From assembly GCF_021295335.1 (NCBI RefSeq), contig NZ_JAIWOT010000001.1:2836501-2900500 (forward strand): DNA of 64,000 nt, given 5' to 3'. Shown here piece after piece: positions 44,698-53,702 of this stretch. The notes beneath the pieces were generated by a model. It had not been told where the DNA came from. It saw nothing but the letters and a program-made list of their open reading frames with translations, and ran no database searches. How positions within the stretch are numbered: position 1 is the first letter of the stretch; every line of letters starts with the position of its first letter. Source of the DNA: Komagataeibacter sp. FNDCF1 (lineage in GTDB: Bacteria; Pseudomonadota; Alphaproteobacteria; Acetobacterales; Acetobacteraceae). Both the position numbers and the translations under genes were made by a program.

Positions 44698-45021
44698 TGT
44701 AGCGCCTGATACGCGCCACAGTGGACATTCCGCAAGCTGTTTTCCCTGTGGGGAAAGAGAATACTTTCCCGTTGCTTGATGGGGGTCATGCTATCGGTAA
44801 CGAAATCATCCGTCGATCATTCGTTGGCTGGAAATCAACTGATCCGCCAGCCAGGGCCAATATCAGCCACCGGATGCTTCTGCCGGAGCACCGGGAGCAT
44901 GGAAAAAATGGGTACGCATCCATACCCATCCCTATGGTCATGCCCGCAGACCGCCAGGTCAGTACAGGATGTTCGATATCTCGAATGGTTCTTTCACCTG
45001 AAAAACAGTCCGATCAGATTC
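44698..45021. other. Gene-free stretch left of the IS110-type element
   Basis: 324 bases with lower GC than the neighbourhood. It contains a small TTTCCC/GGGAAA hairpin near 44743-44758 and no convincing open frame, RNA gene or repeat. Confidence 0.5.
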
Positions 45022-45090
45022 CATGAGGAGTGGATAGCGAGCCGCGCCGTGTCAGAGTGTGCTTGCTGAAACTCTCTGGAGGGCAGAACC

Positions 45091-46257
45091 ATGCTCGAGG
45101 CATCTGATCATCCCACGACCCCGGTCGCTATCCGCGTTGATCTTGGCGCGATCTTCGTTTCACTGGAACTTGGAAAATCGAGTTGGCTGGTCACATCGCT
45201 CTCACCCGGAAGCGAGAAGATGTCGCGCCACTCGGTTCAAGGTGGCGATATTGCGGGCCTGTTCGGCTGTTTCACTAGTCTTCGTGACAAGGCCCGCGCT
45301 CGGGAAGGAAGACTTTTTCCGCTTGTGGTGATTCAGGAAGCCGGATTGGATGGATTCTGGATCGATAGAGCCTTGAAGCAGGAGGACTGGATCGAGAGCC
45401 ATGTCGTCGATGCGGCGTCGATCGCAGTTCCCCGCAAGCACCGGCGTGCAAAGACGGATCGTATCGACGGGGAGATGCTGGTCCGTACGCTGCTGGCGTT
45501 CAAACGCGGAGAGGCACGGGTCTGCTCAATGGTCCGCCCTCCATCACGGGAAGAGGAAGACCGCCGACGTCTCAGTCGGGAGCGTAAGGTTCTGGTGGGC
45601 GAGCGCACGCGGCATATCAACCGCGTCCAGGGCCTGCTGCTGAGCCAGGGCATTCGAGGTTACCGGCCGCTGCGACGGGATCGGCGTGCCTGTCTCGACG
45701 AGTTGCGAACGGGCGATGGTCATCCCTTGCCGAAGCATCTCAAGGCGCAGATCGGACGAGAACTGGACCGCATCGAACTTCTCATGGAACAGATTAAAAT
45801 GGTTGAGAGCGAACGGGACGAATTGGCAAAAGTGAATGACAACAATCAATGTTCGCCAGTTGTCCTGTTGCAGGGTCTCAGAGGGATTGGCGCCGAGTTT
45901 GCCACCGTTCTGACGCAGGAAGGACTGTTCCGGCATTTCGACAACAGGCGGCAGGTCGCGGCTTATGCCGGTCTGGCGCCTTCGCCGTGGAAAAGCGGAT
46001 CGATCGACCGTGAACAAGGCGTCTCGAAATCCGGTAATCCGCGCCTGCGCACGGCCATGATCCAGCTTGCCTGGCTGTGGCTCCGCTACCAGCCTGACAC
46101 CGCGCTGGCGCAGTGGTTCCATGAACACGTGGGCGCAAGAAGTAACCGGAGCCGCAAAACGGCGATCGTTGCCCTGGCCCGCAAGCTTCTTGTTGCGCTC
46201 TGGAAATATGTCACGAGTGGTGTCGTTATCGATGGCGCGCATCCGGCGTCCCGCTGA
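45091..46257 (+). CDS. IS110-family DEDD transposase/recombinase
   Basis: 388 aa, AGGGCAG before the ATG. The N-terminal RuvC-like domain starts with RVDLGAIFVSLEL (first Asp), continues with IQEAGLDGFW (Glu) and ends with the Asp pair in KTDRIDGEML. A helical linker follows. The C-terminal Tnp domain has LRGIGAEFATVLTQEG, AAYAGLAPSPWKSG and the Ser-containing VSKSGNPRLRTAM. In this family both domains cooperate with an element-encoded bridge RNA. Full length, no frameshift. Confidence 0.93.
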   Translation: MLEASDHPTTPVAIRVDLGAIFVSLELGKSSWLVTSLSPGSEKMSRHSVQGGDIAGLFGCFTSLRDKARAREGRLFPLVVIQEAGLDGFWIDRALKQEDWIESHVVDAASIAVPRKHRRAKTDRIDGEMLVRTLLAFKRGEARVCSMVRPPSREEEDRRRLSRERKVLVGERTRHINRVQGLLLSQGIRGYRPLRRDRRACLDELRTGDGHPLPKHLKAQIGRELDRIELLMEQIKMVESERDELAKVNDNNQCSPVVLLQGLRGIGAEFATVLTQEGLFRHFDNRRQVAAYAGLAPSPWKSGSIDREQGVSKSGNPRLRTAMIQLAWLWLRYQPDTALAQWFHEHVGARSNRSRKTAIVALARKLLVALWKYVTSGVVIDGAHPASR

Positions 46258-46550
46258 TGGAAACACCACAGACATAAACCCCATCCCCAGGACCTGATCA
46301 GTCCTGTGGATCCAGGTGAACGGACCGATCGGCCCCATGGCTTGCAATGCCGACCTTTCAGAATGGTCCCGTTCTCCTGAGCCTTTGCCCCGAATGCGGG
46401 ATAGTGGTGCTGCCGCGCGCGAGCGGCGACCGGATGTGAGGTTCTACAGGTGCGGCATCGCGCCGGTAGTCGTTAAACAGGCTCAGACCATGGATCCAAA
46501 ACACGGAGAAGAAAAAATGATCTCGCAGTGAAAGTGGCCATTGACGTGAA
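46258..46550 (+). ncRNA. Candidate bridge RNA region in the IS right end
   Basis: Non-coding 293 bases between the transposase stop and the right inverted repeat. Local hairpins are visible: CAGGAC/GTCCTG with a 7-base loop (46288-46306) and GCCGC/GCGGC (46412-46427). In the IS1111 group the bridge RNA, with its target- and donor-binding loops, is encoded on this side of the recombinase. The exact RNA ends and guide loops cannot be assigned by eye. Confidence 0.5.
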
Positions 46551-46560
46551 ACTCCTCATG

Positions 46561-46959
46561 TGAGGGGCTGATATTACATTCACGAACCGATGCAATACCT
46601 GCGCCGTGATGGTCATTACGGGTTCAAGAAATGAAGCATGTGGATGTAAATTGGAAAGGGTATATAAATAATAAACACATGTATATTAATTTTTTATTCC
46701 GTATTATTTATATTTTGTAAATAAAAATATTAAATAATACTATCGGGGAGAAAAAGGGTATATTTCATGAAAATGATATAGGTCCGGCAATCTCCGGATT
46801 TCCTGCCGCCCTCTGGCTCCCTGCCATAAGGAGATAACGGTTTCTGACAATGAGCACAGTGTCCCCTGCCTTCTTCCCCGACGCATAGGAAAAAGGTCCG
46901 GGAATACCACAACCGATAGGCGATTGTGAAAATTCTTTAAATATTTCAATGGGTTGTCG
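46561..46959. other. AT-rich gene-free region between the IS and tRNA-Ser
   Basis: About 400 bases without a supported gene. Positions about 46640-46760 are almost entirely A and T (runs such as TATATAAATAATAAAC and AATAAAAATATTAAATAA), in sharp contrast to a GC-rich chromosome. It adjoins the 3' end of tRNA-Ser, a usual integration site. No direct repeat of the tRNA 3' end was found nearby. Confidence 0.6.
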
Positions 46960-47050
46960 TGGCGGAGAGAGTGGGATTCGAACCCACGGTACGCTATTAA
47001 CGTACACACGCTTTCCAAGCGTGCGCCTTAAGCCGCTCGGCCATCTCTCC
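46960..47050 (-). tRNA. tRNA-Ser (GGA)
   Basis: On the minus strand acceptor GGAGAGA pairs with TCTCTCC, discriminator G, encoded CCA. Anticodon loop CTTGGAAAG gives GGA. The long variable arm (GTACGTTAATAGCGTAC) is class II, as expected for serine. 91 nt. Confidence 0.97.
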
Positions 47051-47194
47051 AGCCGTTACCGGGTTCCATGCCATCCCTTGGCGGCCGTACCCGATGCGGC
47101 GGAACATATCACCAAATTTTATTGGCGCAAGAGGAAAACGCCATGCCCATGCCACCCGCCCCGATTGCGCGGGGCGGGGCGGCATGACGGCAGG

Positions 47195-49000
47195 CTACTG
47201 GTCCATCTTGAGTGCGGCGAGGAAGGCGCTCTGCGGTATCTCCACCTTGCCGAACTGGCGCATGCGCTTCTTGCCTTCCTTCTGCTTGTCCAGCAGCTTG
47301 CGCTTGCGCGAGATGTCACCGCCATAGCACTTGGCCGTCACGTCCTTGGACATGGCGCCAATGGTCTCACGCGCGATGATGCGGCTGCCAATGGCGGCCT
47401 GCACCGCGATCTTGAACAGCTGGCGGGGGATCAGTTCCTTGAGCTTGGCGCAGATCGAGCGCCCGCGCGTTTCCGCTGCCGAGCGGTGGGCGATGAAGGA
47501 CAGCGCATCCACCGGCTCCTGATTGACAAGGATGGAGATGCGCACGAGATCGCTCTCCTCATACCCGTCCATCTGGTAATCGAAGCTGGCATAACCGCGC
47601 GTGACCGACTTCAGGCGGTCGTAGAAGTCGAACACCACCTCGTTCAGCGGCAGGCGATAGACCGCCATGGCGCGGTTGCCGACATAGGTCAGGTCAATCT
47701 GCACGCCGCGCCGCTCGCTGCACAGGGTCAGCACCGCGCCCAGATATTCGTCCGGCACCATGATGGTGGCGCGGATCCACGGTTCCTCGATCGTCTCGAT
47801 CAGGGACTGGTCGGGCATGTCGGCGGGGTTGTGCAGTTCCGCCTGCTCGCCATTGGTCAGTTGCATGCGGTAGACTACGGACGGGGCGGTGGCGATCAGG
47901 TCCAGGTCGAATTCGCGGCTCAGGCGCTCCTGGATGATTTCCAGATGCAGCAGGCCAAGGAAGCCGCAGCGGAAGCCGAAGCCCAGCGCCGCCGATGTCT
48001 CGGCCTCGTAATGGAAGGAAGCGTCGTTGAGCCGCAGCTTGGCCAGGCTGTCACGCAGTTTTTCAAAATCATCGGCCACGATGGGGTACATGCCGCACCA
48101 CACCACGGGAATGGAGGGCTTGAAGCCCGCCAGCGGGGCATCGGCCGGGCGGCGGTCGTCGGTAATGGTGTCGCCCACGTTGGTGTCGGCCACGGTCTTG
48201 ATGGCGGCGTTGATGTAGCCGATCTCACCCGGGCCCAGTTCGGCCACGTTGGTCATGCGGGGGGCGAACACGCCCACCTGGTCGACCAGATGCACCACGC
48301 CCGACGACATCATGCGGATGCGCATGCCGCGCTTCAGCCGCCCTTCCTTCACGCGCACCAGCGTGATCACGCCCAGATACGGATCGTACCAGCTATCGAC
48401 CAGCAGCGCCTTGAGCGGGGCTTCGGCATCACCCGTGGGCGGCGGCAGGCGCTTGACCAGCGCTTCCAGAACGGCCTCGATGTTCAGTCCGGTCTTGGCC
48501 GAGACCTCGACCGCGTCATCGGCGGGAATGCCCACCACTTCCTCGATCTGTTCCTTTACGCGCGGGCAGTCGGCGGCGGGCAGGTCCACCTTGTTCAGGA
48601 CCGGCACGATCTCGTGGTTGGCGTCGATGGCCTGGTACACATTGGCCAGTGTCTGCGCTTCCACCCCCTGGGATGCATCGACCACCAGCAGCGAACCCTC
48701 GCACGCGGCAAGCGACCGGCTGACCTCATAGGCAAAGTCCACGTGGCCTGGCGTGTCCATCAGGTTAAGGACATAGGTCTTGCCATCTTCCGCCGGATAG
48801 GTCAGGCGTACGGTCTGCGCCTTGATGGTGATGCCACGTTCACGTTCCAGGTCCATGTTGTCCAGGACCTGGTTGGTCATTTCCCGCTGTGTCAGCGCGC
48901 CGCAGGCCTGGATCAGCCGGTCGGCCAGGGTGGATTTCCCGTGGTCGATATGCGCGATGATCGAGAAATTGCGGATCAGGGAGAGGGGCGTGTCGGTCAT
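47195..49000 (-). CDS. lepA: Elongation factor 4 (translational GTPase LepA)
   Basis: 601 aa. G1 [15 protein letters not shown]2/G3 region with [11 protein letters not shown] and DTPGHVDF, and G4 NKVDLP are present. The LepA-specific C-terminal domain ends [35 protein letters not shown]4 back-translocates or remodels ribosomes under stress. The start at 49000 aligns with the family N-terminus ([16 protein letters not shown]); the longer open frame is not coding. Confidence 0.98.
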   Translation of the reverse strand: MTDTPLSLIRNFSIIAHIDHGKSTLADRLIQACGALTQREMTNQVLDNMDLERERGITIKAQTVRLTYPAEDGKTYVLNLMDTPGHVDFAYEVSRSLAACEGSLLVVDASQGVEAQTLANVYQAIDANHEIVPVLNKVDLPAADCPRVKEQIEEVVGIPADDAVEVSAKTGLNIEAVLEALVKRLPPPTGDAEAPLKALLVDSWYDPYLGVITLVRVKEGRLKRGMRIRMMSSGVVHLVDQVGVFAPRMTNVAELGPGEIGYINAAIKTVADTNVGDTITDDRRPADAPLAGFKPSIPVVWCGMYPIVADDFEKLRDSLAKLRLNDASFHYEAETSAALGFGFRCGFLGLLHLEIIQERLSREFDLDLIATAPSVVYRMQLTNGEQAELHNPADMPDQSLIETIEEPWIRATIMVPDEYLGAVLTLCSERRGVQIDLTYVGNRAMAVYRLPLNEVVFDFYDRLKSVTRGYASFDYQMDGYEESDLVRISILVNQEPVDALSFIAHRSAAETRGRSICAKLKELIPRQLFKIAVQAAIGSRIIARETIGAMSKDVTAKCYGGDISRKRKLLDKQKEGKKRMRQFGKVEIPQSAFLAALKMDQ

Positions 49001-49082
49001 GGGCGAGACATAGTGTAAAATTGGGAGAAAGTCAGCCGCTACCTGTCGGTCGCGTGTAAAATATCCGCCTGTCCGCGCGCGG

Positions 49083-49754
49083 CTACATGCAGGCCATTGT
49101 GATGCGGTGGATACGGGTTGCGCCATCCAGAATGATTTCCTCACCCTCTATGGCGGCAAGCCCCTTTATGCGGACAAGTTCATGCACGGGCGCCGTGACC
49201 GGCGCGTCATGCCAGCGTTCCGTCACGATGCCGCAGCACGCCATGCCCTGCGGGGTATGGAGGAGTACGCGGTCATGCACCCGGATCGCGGCGGTGGGGG
49301 AGACGACCAGCGTGCCCCCCTTGCGAAAAATCGGCTCCATGGTGTCGCAATCCACATGCACGGCATAGGAATGGTGGTCCGCCATGCCATGGAATTCCCA
49401 TTTCTCCCACCGTTCACCTTCGGGCAGGCCGGTTGCATCGAACAGTTCGGGGTGGGCAAGCTGGGAAAAAGGCGCGATCTTCAGGTGCGAATGGTGCGTC
49501 TTGCTGGTGGTGTCCGGGTCATGATGGCCCGACAGCAGGCGGCTGAATCCCTCAAAGGAAATGCCGGTGGCTGACAGCGTGCGCGCAAGACTTTCCGTGC
49601 CCGGCCAGCGTGGCCGCCCCGAAGGCGTGATCCGCTTGGAGGGATTGAAGGTCGTGCTGTCCAGACCCGCCGCACGGGCAAGGCCGGAGGGAGTCAGCCC
49701 CCGTTCGGCGGCCAGGCGGTCTATGGCGCGCCAGATGTCGTCGTGGCTGATCAT
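49083..49754 (-). CDS. LexA/S24-like regulator with altered catalytic residues
   Basis: 223 aa. A helix-turn-helix (about residues 7-36, [24 protein letters not shown]) is followed by a linker and an S24 peptidase-type domain. Where S24 proteins have a catalytic Ser in GxSMxP, this one reads DCDTMEP with Thr138. The usual catalytic Lys about 35-40 residues later is not evident (GIVTERW). It may therefore be a non-cleaving repressor that keeps only the dimerisation fold. Its ATG overlaps the stop of the small gene upstream (ATGA), so the two are translationally coupled. Targets unknown; no prophage genes are nearby. Confidence 0.82.
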   Translation of the reverse strand: MISHDDIWRAIDRLAAERGLTPSGLARAAGLDSTTFNPSKRITPSGRPRWPGTESLARTLSATGISFEGFSRLLSGHHDPDTTSKTHHSHLKIAPFSQLAHPELFDATGLPEGERWEKWEFHGMADHHSYAVHVDCDTMEPIFRKGGTLVVSPTAAIRVHDRVLLHTPQGMACCGIVTERWHDAPVTAPVHELVRIKGLAAIEGEEIILDGATRIHRITMACM

Positions 49755-49966
49755 GTTGGCAGTTTCAGTATCTCGGTCCTGTGGCGTGCATGCCCCTGCT
49801 CGGTCAGGGTGAAGCGATCGTCCCCGGTCCGGGCCAGGCCCATGCCTTCCAGCCGGTGCAGGCAGGGCGCATCCCCCACGGTCGCGGGGCGACCGGACTG
49901 TCCGCTCAGTTTCAGCCGGTGCAGGGCCGAACGGCAGCATGATTCGAGATAGGGTTCATTCCACAT
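49751..49966 (-). CDS. Small protein coupled to the S24-like regulator
   Basis: 71 aa from an ATG at 49966. Looks like a compact winged-helix or helical domain: EPYLESCCRSALHRLKLSGQ, then DAPCLHRLEGMGLARTGDDRFTLTEQGHARHRTEIL, which resembles the recognition helix plus wing of MarR/PadR-type proteins. It overlaps the S24-like gene by four bases. A regulatory role is inferred from fold-like pattern and coupling only. Confidence 0.7.
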   Translation of the reverse strand: MWNEPYLESCCRSALHRLKLSGQSGRPATVGDAPCLHRLEGMGLARTGDDRFTLTEQGHARHRTEILKLPT

Positions 49967-50165
49967 GGGACCACCAGAAAAGCAGGAGAGCAGTACCGCC
50001 GCCATTGCATGAGAGTGCACTGGCAGGATTCAGGCATAGGTGGCGTGTGTGCTTGCTGATGTCACATAGTGGCATTATTGCGGCATGTCTACTACGCGGG
50101 GCGGTTGCGCCTGCGCCTGAATGGAAGGAGGCATGTGCCCCTTGCGCTACGCTTTCAGCAATTGA

Positions 50166-50201
50166 TTACCATATTCTGTACGTGATGGTAACGCATTGAC
50201 A
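50166..50201 (+). promoter_or_regulatory. Inverted repeat and -35-like element upstream of the exported coiled-coil gene
   Basis: TTACCAT (50166-50172) and ATGGTAA (50185-50191) form a 7-bp inverted repeat ending four bases before a perfect TTGACA (50196-50201). No strong -10 follows at 17 bases; CATATG lies at 20. Candidate operator overlapping a promoter. Confidence 0.4.
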
Positions 50202-50273
50202 TATTTCTGGCCAATCCATGCCATATGCCAGTGTAAAGCTTATGTAGAAAACTCTTTGACCAAGGTTATGTCT

Positions 50274-50804
50274 ATGAAATTCCGCAGATATGTTCTTGTT
50301 TTTTCCATTGCTGCCGCTACCGTTACCGGAACCGCGGGTGCAATGGCGGCTGATTGCAACAGCAGCCAGAACACGCCCGGCTGGGATGTGCTGGGCCGTG
50401 TCGCCCATGCGGGGGACTGCGCGGACAACCGGCTGCAGTCCTATCGCAATAATGTTGACCAGAGCGTCCAGAATCGTGAGCAGAGCTGGAAGGACGGGCA
50501 ACAGAACCTCAGGCAGGATTATGACAATCGGGTGGACAGCCTGAAGCAGAATACGGTTGGTAAATGGGACAGCGCGCGCGACAGCGAAGCGCAGAAGCTG
50601 GCCGACCAGCGCTCGCGCGTTGACCAGAAGATCCAGAACGGCCGTGACCGGCTGGATGCAATCCGCAACGCGCCCAGGAACCGGCTGGACGACCTGCGCA
50701 ACGCAGGCAGCACGGAACGCCAGCGGTGGGACAACCTCAAGAGCGACACCCGCTCCAACGTCAATAATTTTCTGGATGGTGGCAGCCAGCAGGGTAACCA
50801 GTAA
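50274..50804 (+). CDS. Exported coiled-coil protein
   Basis: 176 aa; AAGG sits 8 bases before the ATG at 50274 (an ATG two codons earlier is also possible). Signal peptide VLVFSIAAATVTGTAGAMA then ADCNSSQ. The mature protein is very hydrophilic and almost wholly helical, with a repeated pattern of Asp/Arg/Gln/Asn (VDQSVQNREQSWKDGQQNL, RVDSLKQ, RVDQKIQNGRDRL), i.e. a periplasmic coiled coil. Two Cys near the N-terminus (DCNSSQ and GDCADN) could form a disulphide. No family recognised. A strong terminator follows. Confidence 0.8.
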   Translation: MKFRRYVLVFSIAAATVTGTAGAMAADCNSSQNTPGWDVLGRVAHAGDCADNRLQSYRNNVDQSVQNREQSWKDGQQNLRQDYDNRVDSLKQNTVGKWDSARDSEAQKLADQRSRVDQKIQNGRDRLDAIRNAPRNRLDDLRNAGSTERQRWDNLKSDTRSNVNNFLDGGSQQGNQ

Positions 50805-50855
50805 CAGCTGTGTCCCGGCCGGTTGGACCGGTACGGGCCGGTCCGTGGCATCAGG

Positions 50856-50886
50856 GCCCGTTACCCTTGCGGTAACGGGCTTTTTT
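50856..50886 (+). terminator. Strong Rho-independent terminator
   Basis: A 10-bp perfect stem (GCCCGTTACC/GGTAACGGGC) with loop CTTGC is followed by TTTTTT. The T-run touches the stop codon of the converging gene. Confidence 0.93.
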
Positions 50887-51665
50887 CATGGCTGCGCGCT
50901 CATGCCCAGGCTGAAGGCGCGCGACCCGCCTGCGGTGGGATGTTGTGGCCGTGTAACCTGCACAAGATAGAGGTCATCATCCGGCACGCTCCATGACTGC
51001 ACCGCCGCGGCAGGGGCATGACGGGGATCAAGCACCTGCATCTGCAGCCCGGTGCCTGCCGGTTCCAGCCGTGCGGTGACCTGCTCGCCCCGGTGCAGGC
51101 CAACGCGGTAGATGCACTGCGCGCCCGGCCGGAGCTGCCCACGCCATTCAAGCCGCATGCCGGGTGCCAGATCCTGCGCCGGGTTGCACAGCGGCGGGAC
51201 GGTATCCAAGTTTTCAAGCAGGGTGCGGATGTCGGCAGGTCTGGCAGGTGGTGTGGAACCGAGGGTGTATATCTCGACCCGGCCGGGGTTGAGCAGGCCC
51301 ACGGTCATGTTGCGCCCCTGCCGGTCGGTCAGGAGCCAGGCGATGCGGCTGCCGCCTTCATGCTGCCTGTTGCCGGTCATGAACAGCGTGTCGCCCATAG
51401 GTTGCAATGGCCCTGCCACCTGCATGTTCTGCACGAAGGTCGCATACCGCCCACCAAGCAGCTGCCGCAGCGTGGTGGCCAGCGGTCCCGTGTCAAACAG
51501 CCCTGTATCGGGTGCGTAATGCCCGCTTGCCATGGTCAGTTCTTCCGCAAGCGAGGCAGCAGGATCAGCGGCGGGTGGTGGAACGGCAGGGGCCGCGCAG
51601 GCGGAAGCGATACCTATGGCGGCAAAGGCACAGAAACTGGCAACGACAGGGCGGGGAAGGAACAC
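50886..51665 (-). CDS. Exported hypothetical protein
   Basis: 259 aa with signal peptide SFCAFAAIGIASACA; a lipoprotein Cys in ASAC is possible but the lipobox is weak. The mature region starts Pro/Ala-rich. It contains QGRNMTVGLLNPGRVEIYTLG, MRLEWRGQLRPGAQCIYRVGLHRGEQVTARLEP and a C-terminal segment (DDLYLVQVTRPQ) with the feel of a PPC-like beta domain. No firm family. Its stop codon meets the terminator of the convergent coiled-coil gene. Confidence 0.72.
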   Translation of the reverse strand: MFLPRPVVASFCAFAAIGIASACAAPAVPPPAADPAASLAEELTMASGHYAPDTGLFDTGPLATTLRQLLGGRYATFVQNMQVAGPLQPMGDTLFMTGNRQHEGGSRIAWLLTDRQGRNMTVGLLNPGRVEIYTLGSTPPARPADIRTLLENLDTVPPLCNPAQDLAPGMRLEWRGQLRPGAQCIYRVGLHRGEQVTARLEPAGTGLQMQVLDPRHAPAAAVQSWSVPDDDLYLVQVTRPQHPTAGGSRAFSLGMSAQP

Positions 51666-51691
51666 GGGCAGACCTGAATCGCATGGTTAAG

Positions 51692-51725
51692 AAAAAACGC
51701 ATGCCCGGTGGGGACCGGGCATGCG
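51692..51725 (-). terminator. Rho-independent terminator of the DEAD-box helicase gene
   Basis: Perfect 12-bp stem with arm CGCATGCCCGGT and a 4-base loop, followed on the minus strand by TTTTTT, 42 bases after the helicase stop codon. Confidence 0.92.
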
Positions 51726-51766
51726 CTTAACGTTCAGTACGGATTCCGGGTTGCCCCGGATGTGCC

Positions 51767-53539
51767 TCAGGCGCGCGGCGGGCGCTTGCGTGTGGAGGCA
51801 CCCCCACGCGTCGGGCCACCAAAGCCACCGGGGCGCCCCGCCCCACCGCCGGGCCTGCGCGGTGCGAACGGCCGGCCCCCACGTGGCGGGCCACTCCGGC
51901 GCGGCGGGCCACCGGCAGGTGCGGTGGCGGGAGAGATCTGCACTTCGTCATTCTCGATCGAGGCGATGCAGGCGCGGAATTTCTCGGTCGAGTCCGGCGT
52001 GATCTCGAACAGCGTCTGGGTATCGTTGATGCGGATGGCACCGATATCCGCCTTGCGCACACCCCCCAGGCGGCAGATCAGCGGGATCAGCCACTTGGGA
52101 TCAGCCTTTTCCTGCCGACCCACATTCATGGCGAACCATGCGCCCGGTTCGGCGCTGGCATAGCTGTCGCGCGTGGGACGGGGGCCATCACGCTCCGTGC
52201 GCTCACGCACCGGGCGGGGGGCATCGGGGGTGATGTGGCGCACGTTCTCGGGTGCCGGCAGCCGGGCGCGGTACATCTGCAGCAGGGCGGCTGCAAGCTG
52301 CTCGCTGCTGCGGCCTTCCACCAGCTGGCCCACCAGTTCGCTGTCGGCTTCCGCCACGTCCTGGTTCAGCACCGGGTCGGCCAGAAGGCGTTTGGCGTCA
52401 TTGGCACGGATTTCAGCCGCCGTGGGCACGCCGGACCATGTTGCGGTGATCTTGGCACCCTGCATCAGCCGCTCGGCACGGCGGCGCTGCGACATGGGCA
52501 CCATCAGCACGCACACGCCCTTGCGGCCCGCGCGGCCGGTACGGCCCGAACGGTGCAGCAGGGTGGCAGGATCGGTCGGCAGGGTGGCATGCACCACCAG
52601 CGCCAGTGCCGGGATGTCGATGCCACGGGCGGCGACGTCGGTCGCGACGCACACATTGGCCTGGCCCTTGCGCAGGCTGTCGATGGCGCGCGTGCGCTCG
52701 TTCTGCCCCAGTTCACCCGACAGCGCGACGGAGGAGAAGCCGCGCTCCACCAGTGCCGCCTGCATGTGGCGCACCATTTCACGCGTGGCGCAGAACACCA
52801 TGGTGGTCTGGCTGTCGGTATAGCGCAGTACGTTGACCACGGCGGGGATCAGTTCACGCGCATCGGCCACGACGGCGCGGTATTCGATATCGGCATGCTG
52901 CTTGGCGCCCGACAGGGTATCGATGCGCACGGCGTCGTTCTGGTAACGGCGTGCCAGCGATGCGATTTCCTTGGCGATGGTAGCCGAGAACAGCAGCGTG
53001 CGCCGCGTCTTGGGCATGGCGTCGAGCAGTTGCTCGAGTTCATCACGGAAGCCGAGGTCGAGCATCTCGTCCGCCTCGTCCAGCACGACCACGCGCAGGT
53101 CCGACATGTCCAGACGGCCACGGGACTGATGGTCGCACAGCCGTCCGGGTGTGCCGACCACGATATGGGCACCCATCTGCAGGGCACGGGCTTCACGCCG
53201 CGCGTCCATGCCGCCGATGCACGATACGATGCGCCCGCCCGCCGGGGCATATAGCCACGTCAGTTCACGCGTGACCTGCATGGCCAGTTCGCGCGTGGGC
53301 GCGATGATGACGGCCAGCGGCGGCCCCGCCGGGCCAAAGCGTTCGGCCCCGCCCAGCAGGGTGTCGGCCATGGCGATACCGAAGGCAACGGTCTTGCCCG
53401 AACCCGTCTGGGCGGAAACAAGCAGGTCGCGGCCTTCGGCGGCGACATCCAGTACGGCTTTCTGGACGGGGGTCGGGTTATCGTACCCACGCTCGTCCAG
53501 CGCGCGTTGCAGGGCGGGGTGGGTTTCAGGAAACGGCAT
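51767..53539 (-). CDS. DEAD-box ATP-dependent RNA helicase with DbpA-type RNA-binding domain and RG-rich tail
   Basis: 590 aa. Q motif NPTPVQKAVL, Walker A AQTGSGKT (43-50), PTRELAMQV, DEADEML, SATI, then C-terminal motifs ATDVAARGIDIP and HRSGRTGRAGRKG. After the helicase core, WFAMNVGRQEKADPKWLIPLICRLGGVRKADIG is the RRM-like domain of DbpA/CsdA proteins. The last 60 residues are Arg/Gly/Pro-rich, a non-specific RNA-binding tail. Likely acts in ribosome assembly or cold-adapted RNA unwinding. The start at 53539 aligns with the family N-terminus. Confidence 0.95.
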   Translation of the reverse strand: MPFPETHPALQRALDERGYDNPTPVQKAVLDVAAEGRDLLVSAQTGSGKTVAFGIAMADTLLGGAERFGPAGPPLAVIIAPTRELAMQVTRELTWLYAPAGGRIVSCIGGMDARREARALQMGAHIVVGTPGRLCDHQSRGRLDMSDLRVVVLDEADEMLDLGFRDELEQLLDAMPKTRRTLLFSATIAKEIASLARRYQNDAVRIDTLSGAKQHADIEYRAVVADARELIPAVVNVLRYTDSQTTMVFCATREMVRHMQAALVERGFSSVALSGELGQNERTRAIDSLRKGQANVCVATDVAARGIDIPALALVVHATLPTDPATLLHRSGRTGRAGRKGVCVLMVPMSQRRRAERLMQGAKITATWSGVPTAAEIRANDAKRLLADPVLNQDVAEADSELVGQLVEGRSSEQLAAALLQMYRARLPAPENVRHITPDAPRPVRERTERDGPRPTRDSYASAEPGAWFAMNVGRQEKADPKWLIPLICRLGGVRKADIGAIRINDTQTLFEITPDSTEKFRACIASIENDEVQISPATAPAGGPPRRSGPPRGGRPFAPRRPGGGAGRPGGFGGPTRGGASTRKRPPRA

Positions 53540-53702
53540 GTATCGGGCAATCCGGACAGAGCATGAAGAACATGGGCGACGCAGGAAGGAAACTGGCCGC
53601 CGGCCGTTCATGCGTCAGGGAGAAGGCCGGTGCATAAAGAATGATTGCCCCAAAAGCCAGAATTAATAACAGGCGGGGCATTTTCCCCCGCCCCCGTGGC
53701 AA

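Larger units (their letters stand above)
45022..46560 (+). mobile_element. IS110-family (IS1111-type) insertion sequence
   Basis: About 1.54 kb. It is bounded by a 10-bp perfect subterminal inverted repeat, CATGAGGAGT at 45022-45031 and ACTCCTCATG at 46551-46560. It contains one DEDD transposase gene and a long non-coding right end of roughly 290 bases. Subterminal inverted repeats and a long right end are features of the IS1111 group rather than the IS110 group proper. Exact tips could extend a few bases beyond the repeats; no target duplication is expected for this family. The element appears intact. Confidence 0.85.

Noticed and set aside
44985-45012. A possible eighth double-hairpin copy (TTTCACCTGAAAAAC resembling CTTCACCAGAAAC)
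   Set aside because: Only about 12 bases are similar, neither inner hairpin is present, and the other side of the IS does not continue the element.
44721-45026. A 101-codon open frame in the gap left of the IS
   Set aside because: No ribosome-binding site, no family resemblance, and it runs into the IS left repeat. Codon use is unlike neighbouring genes.
46949-49018. A 689-codon open frame opposite lepA, and similar long frames opposite amn (23788-25365) and glnA (28208-29824)
   Set aside because: These mirror highly conserved genes on the other strand. Their translations are His/Gly/Arg-rich with no domains, and they arise from G/C third-position bias.
49083-49754. S24-like protein as a prophage repressor
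   Set aside because: No integrase, structural or lysis genes are within reach, and the flanks are lepA and chromosomal genes.
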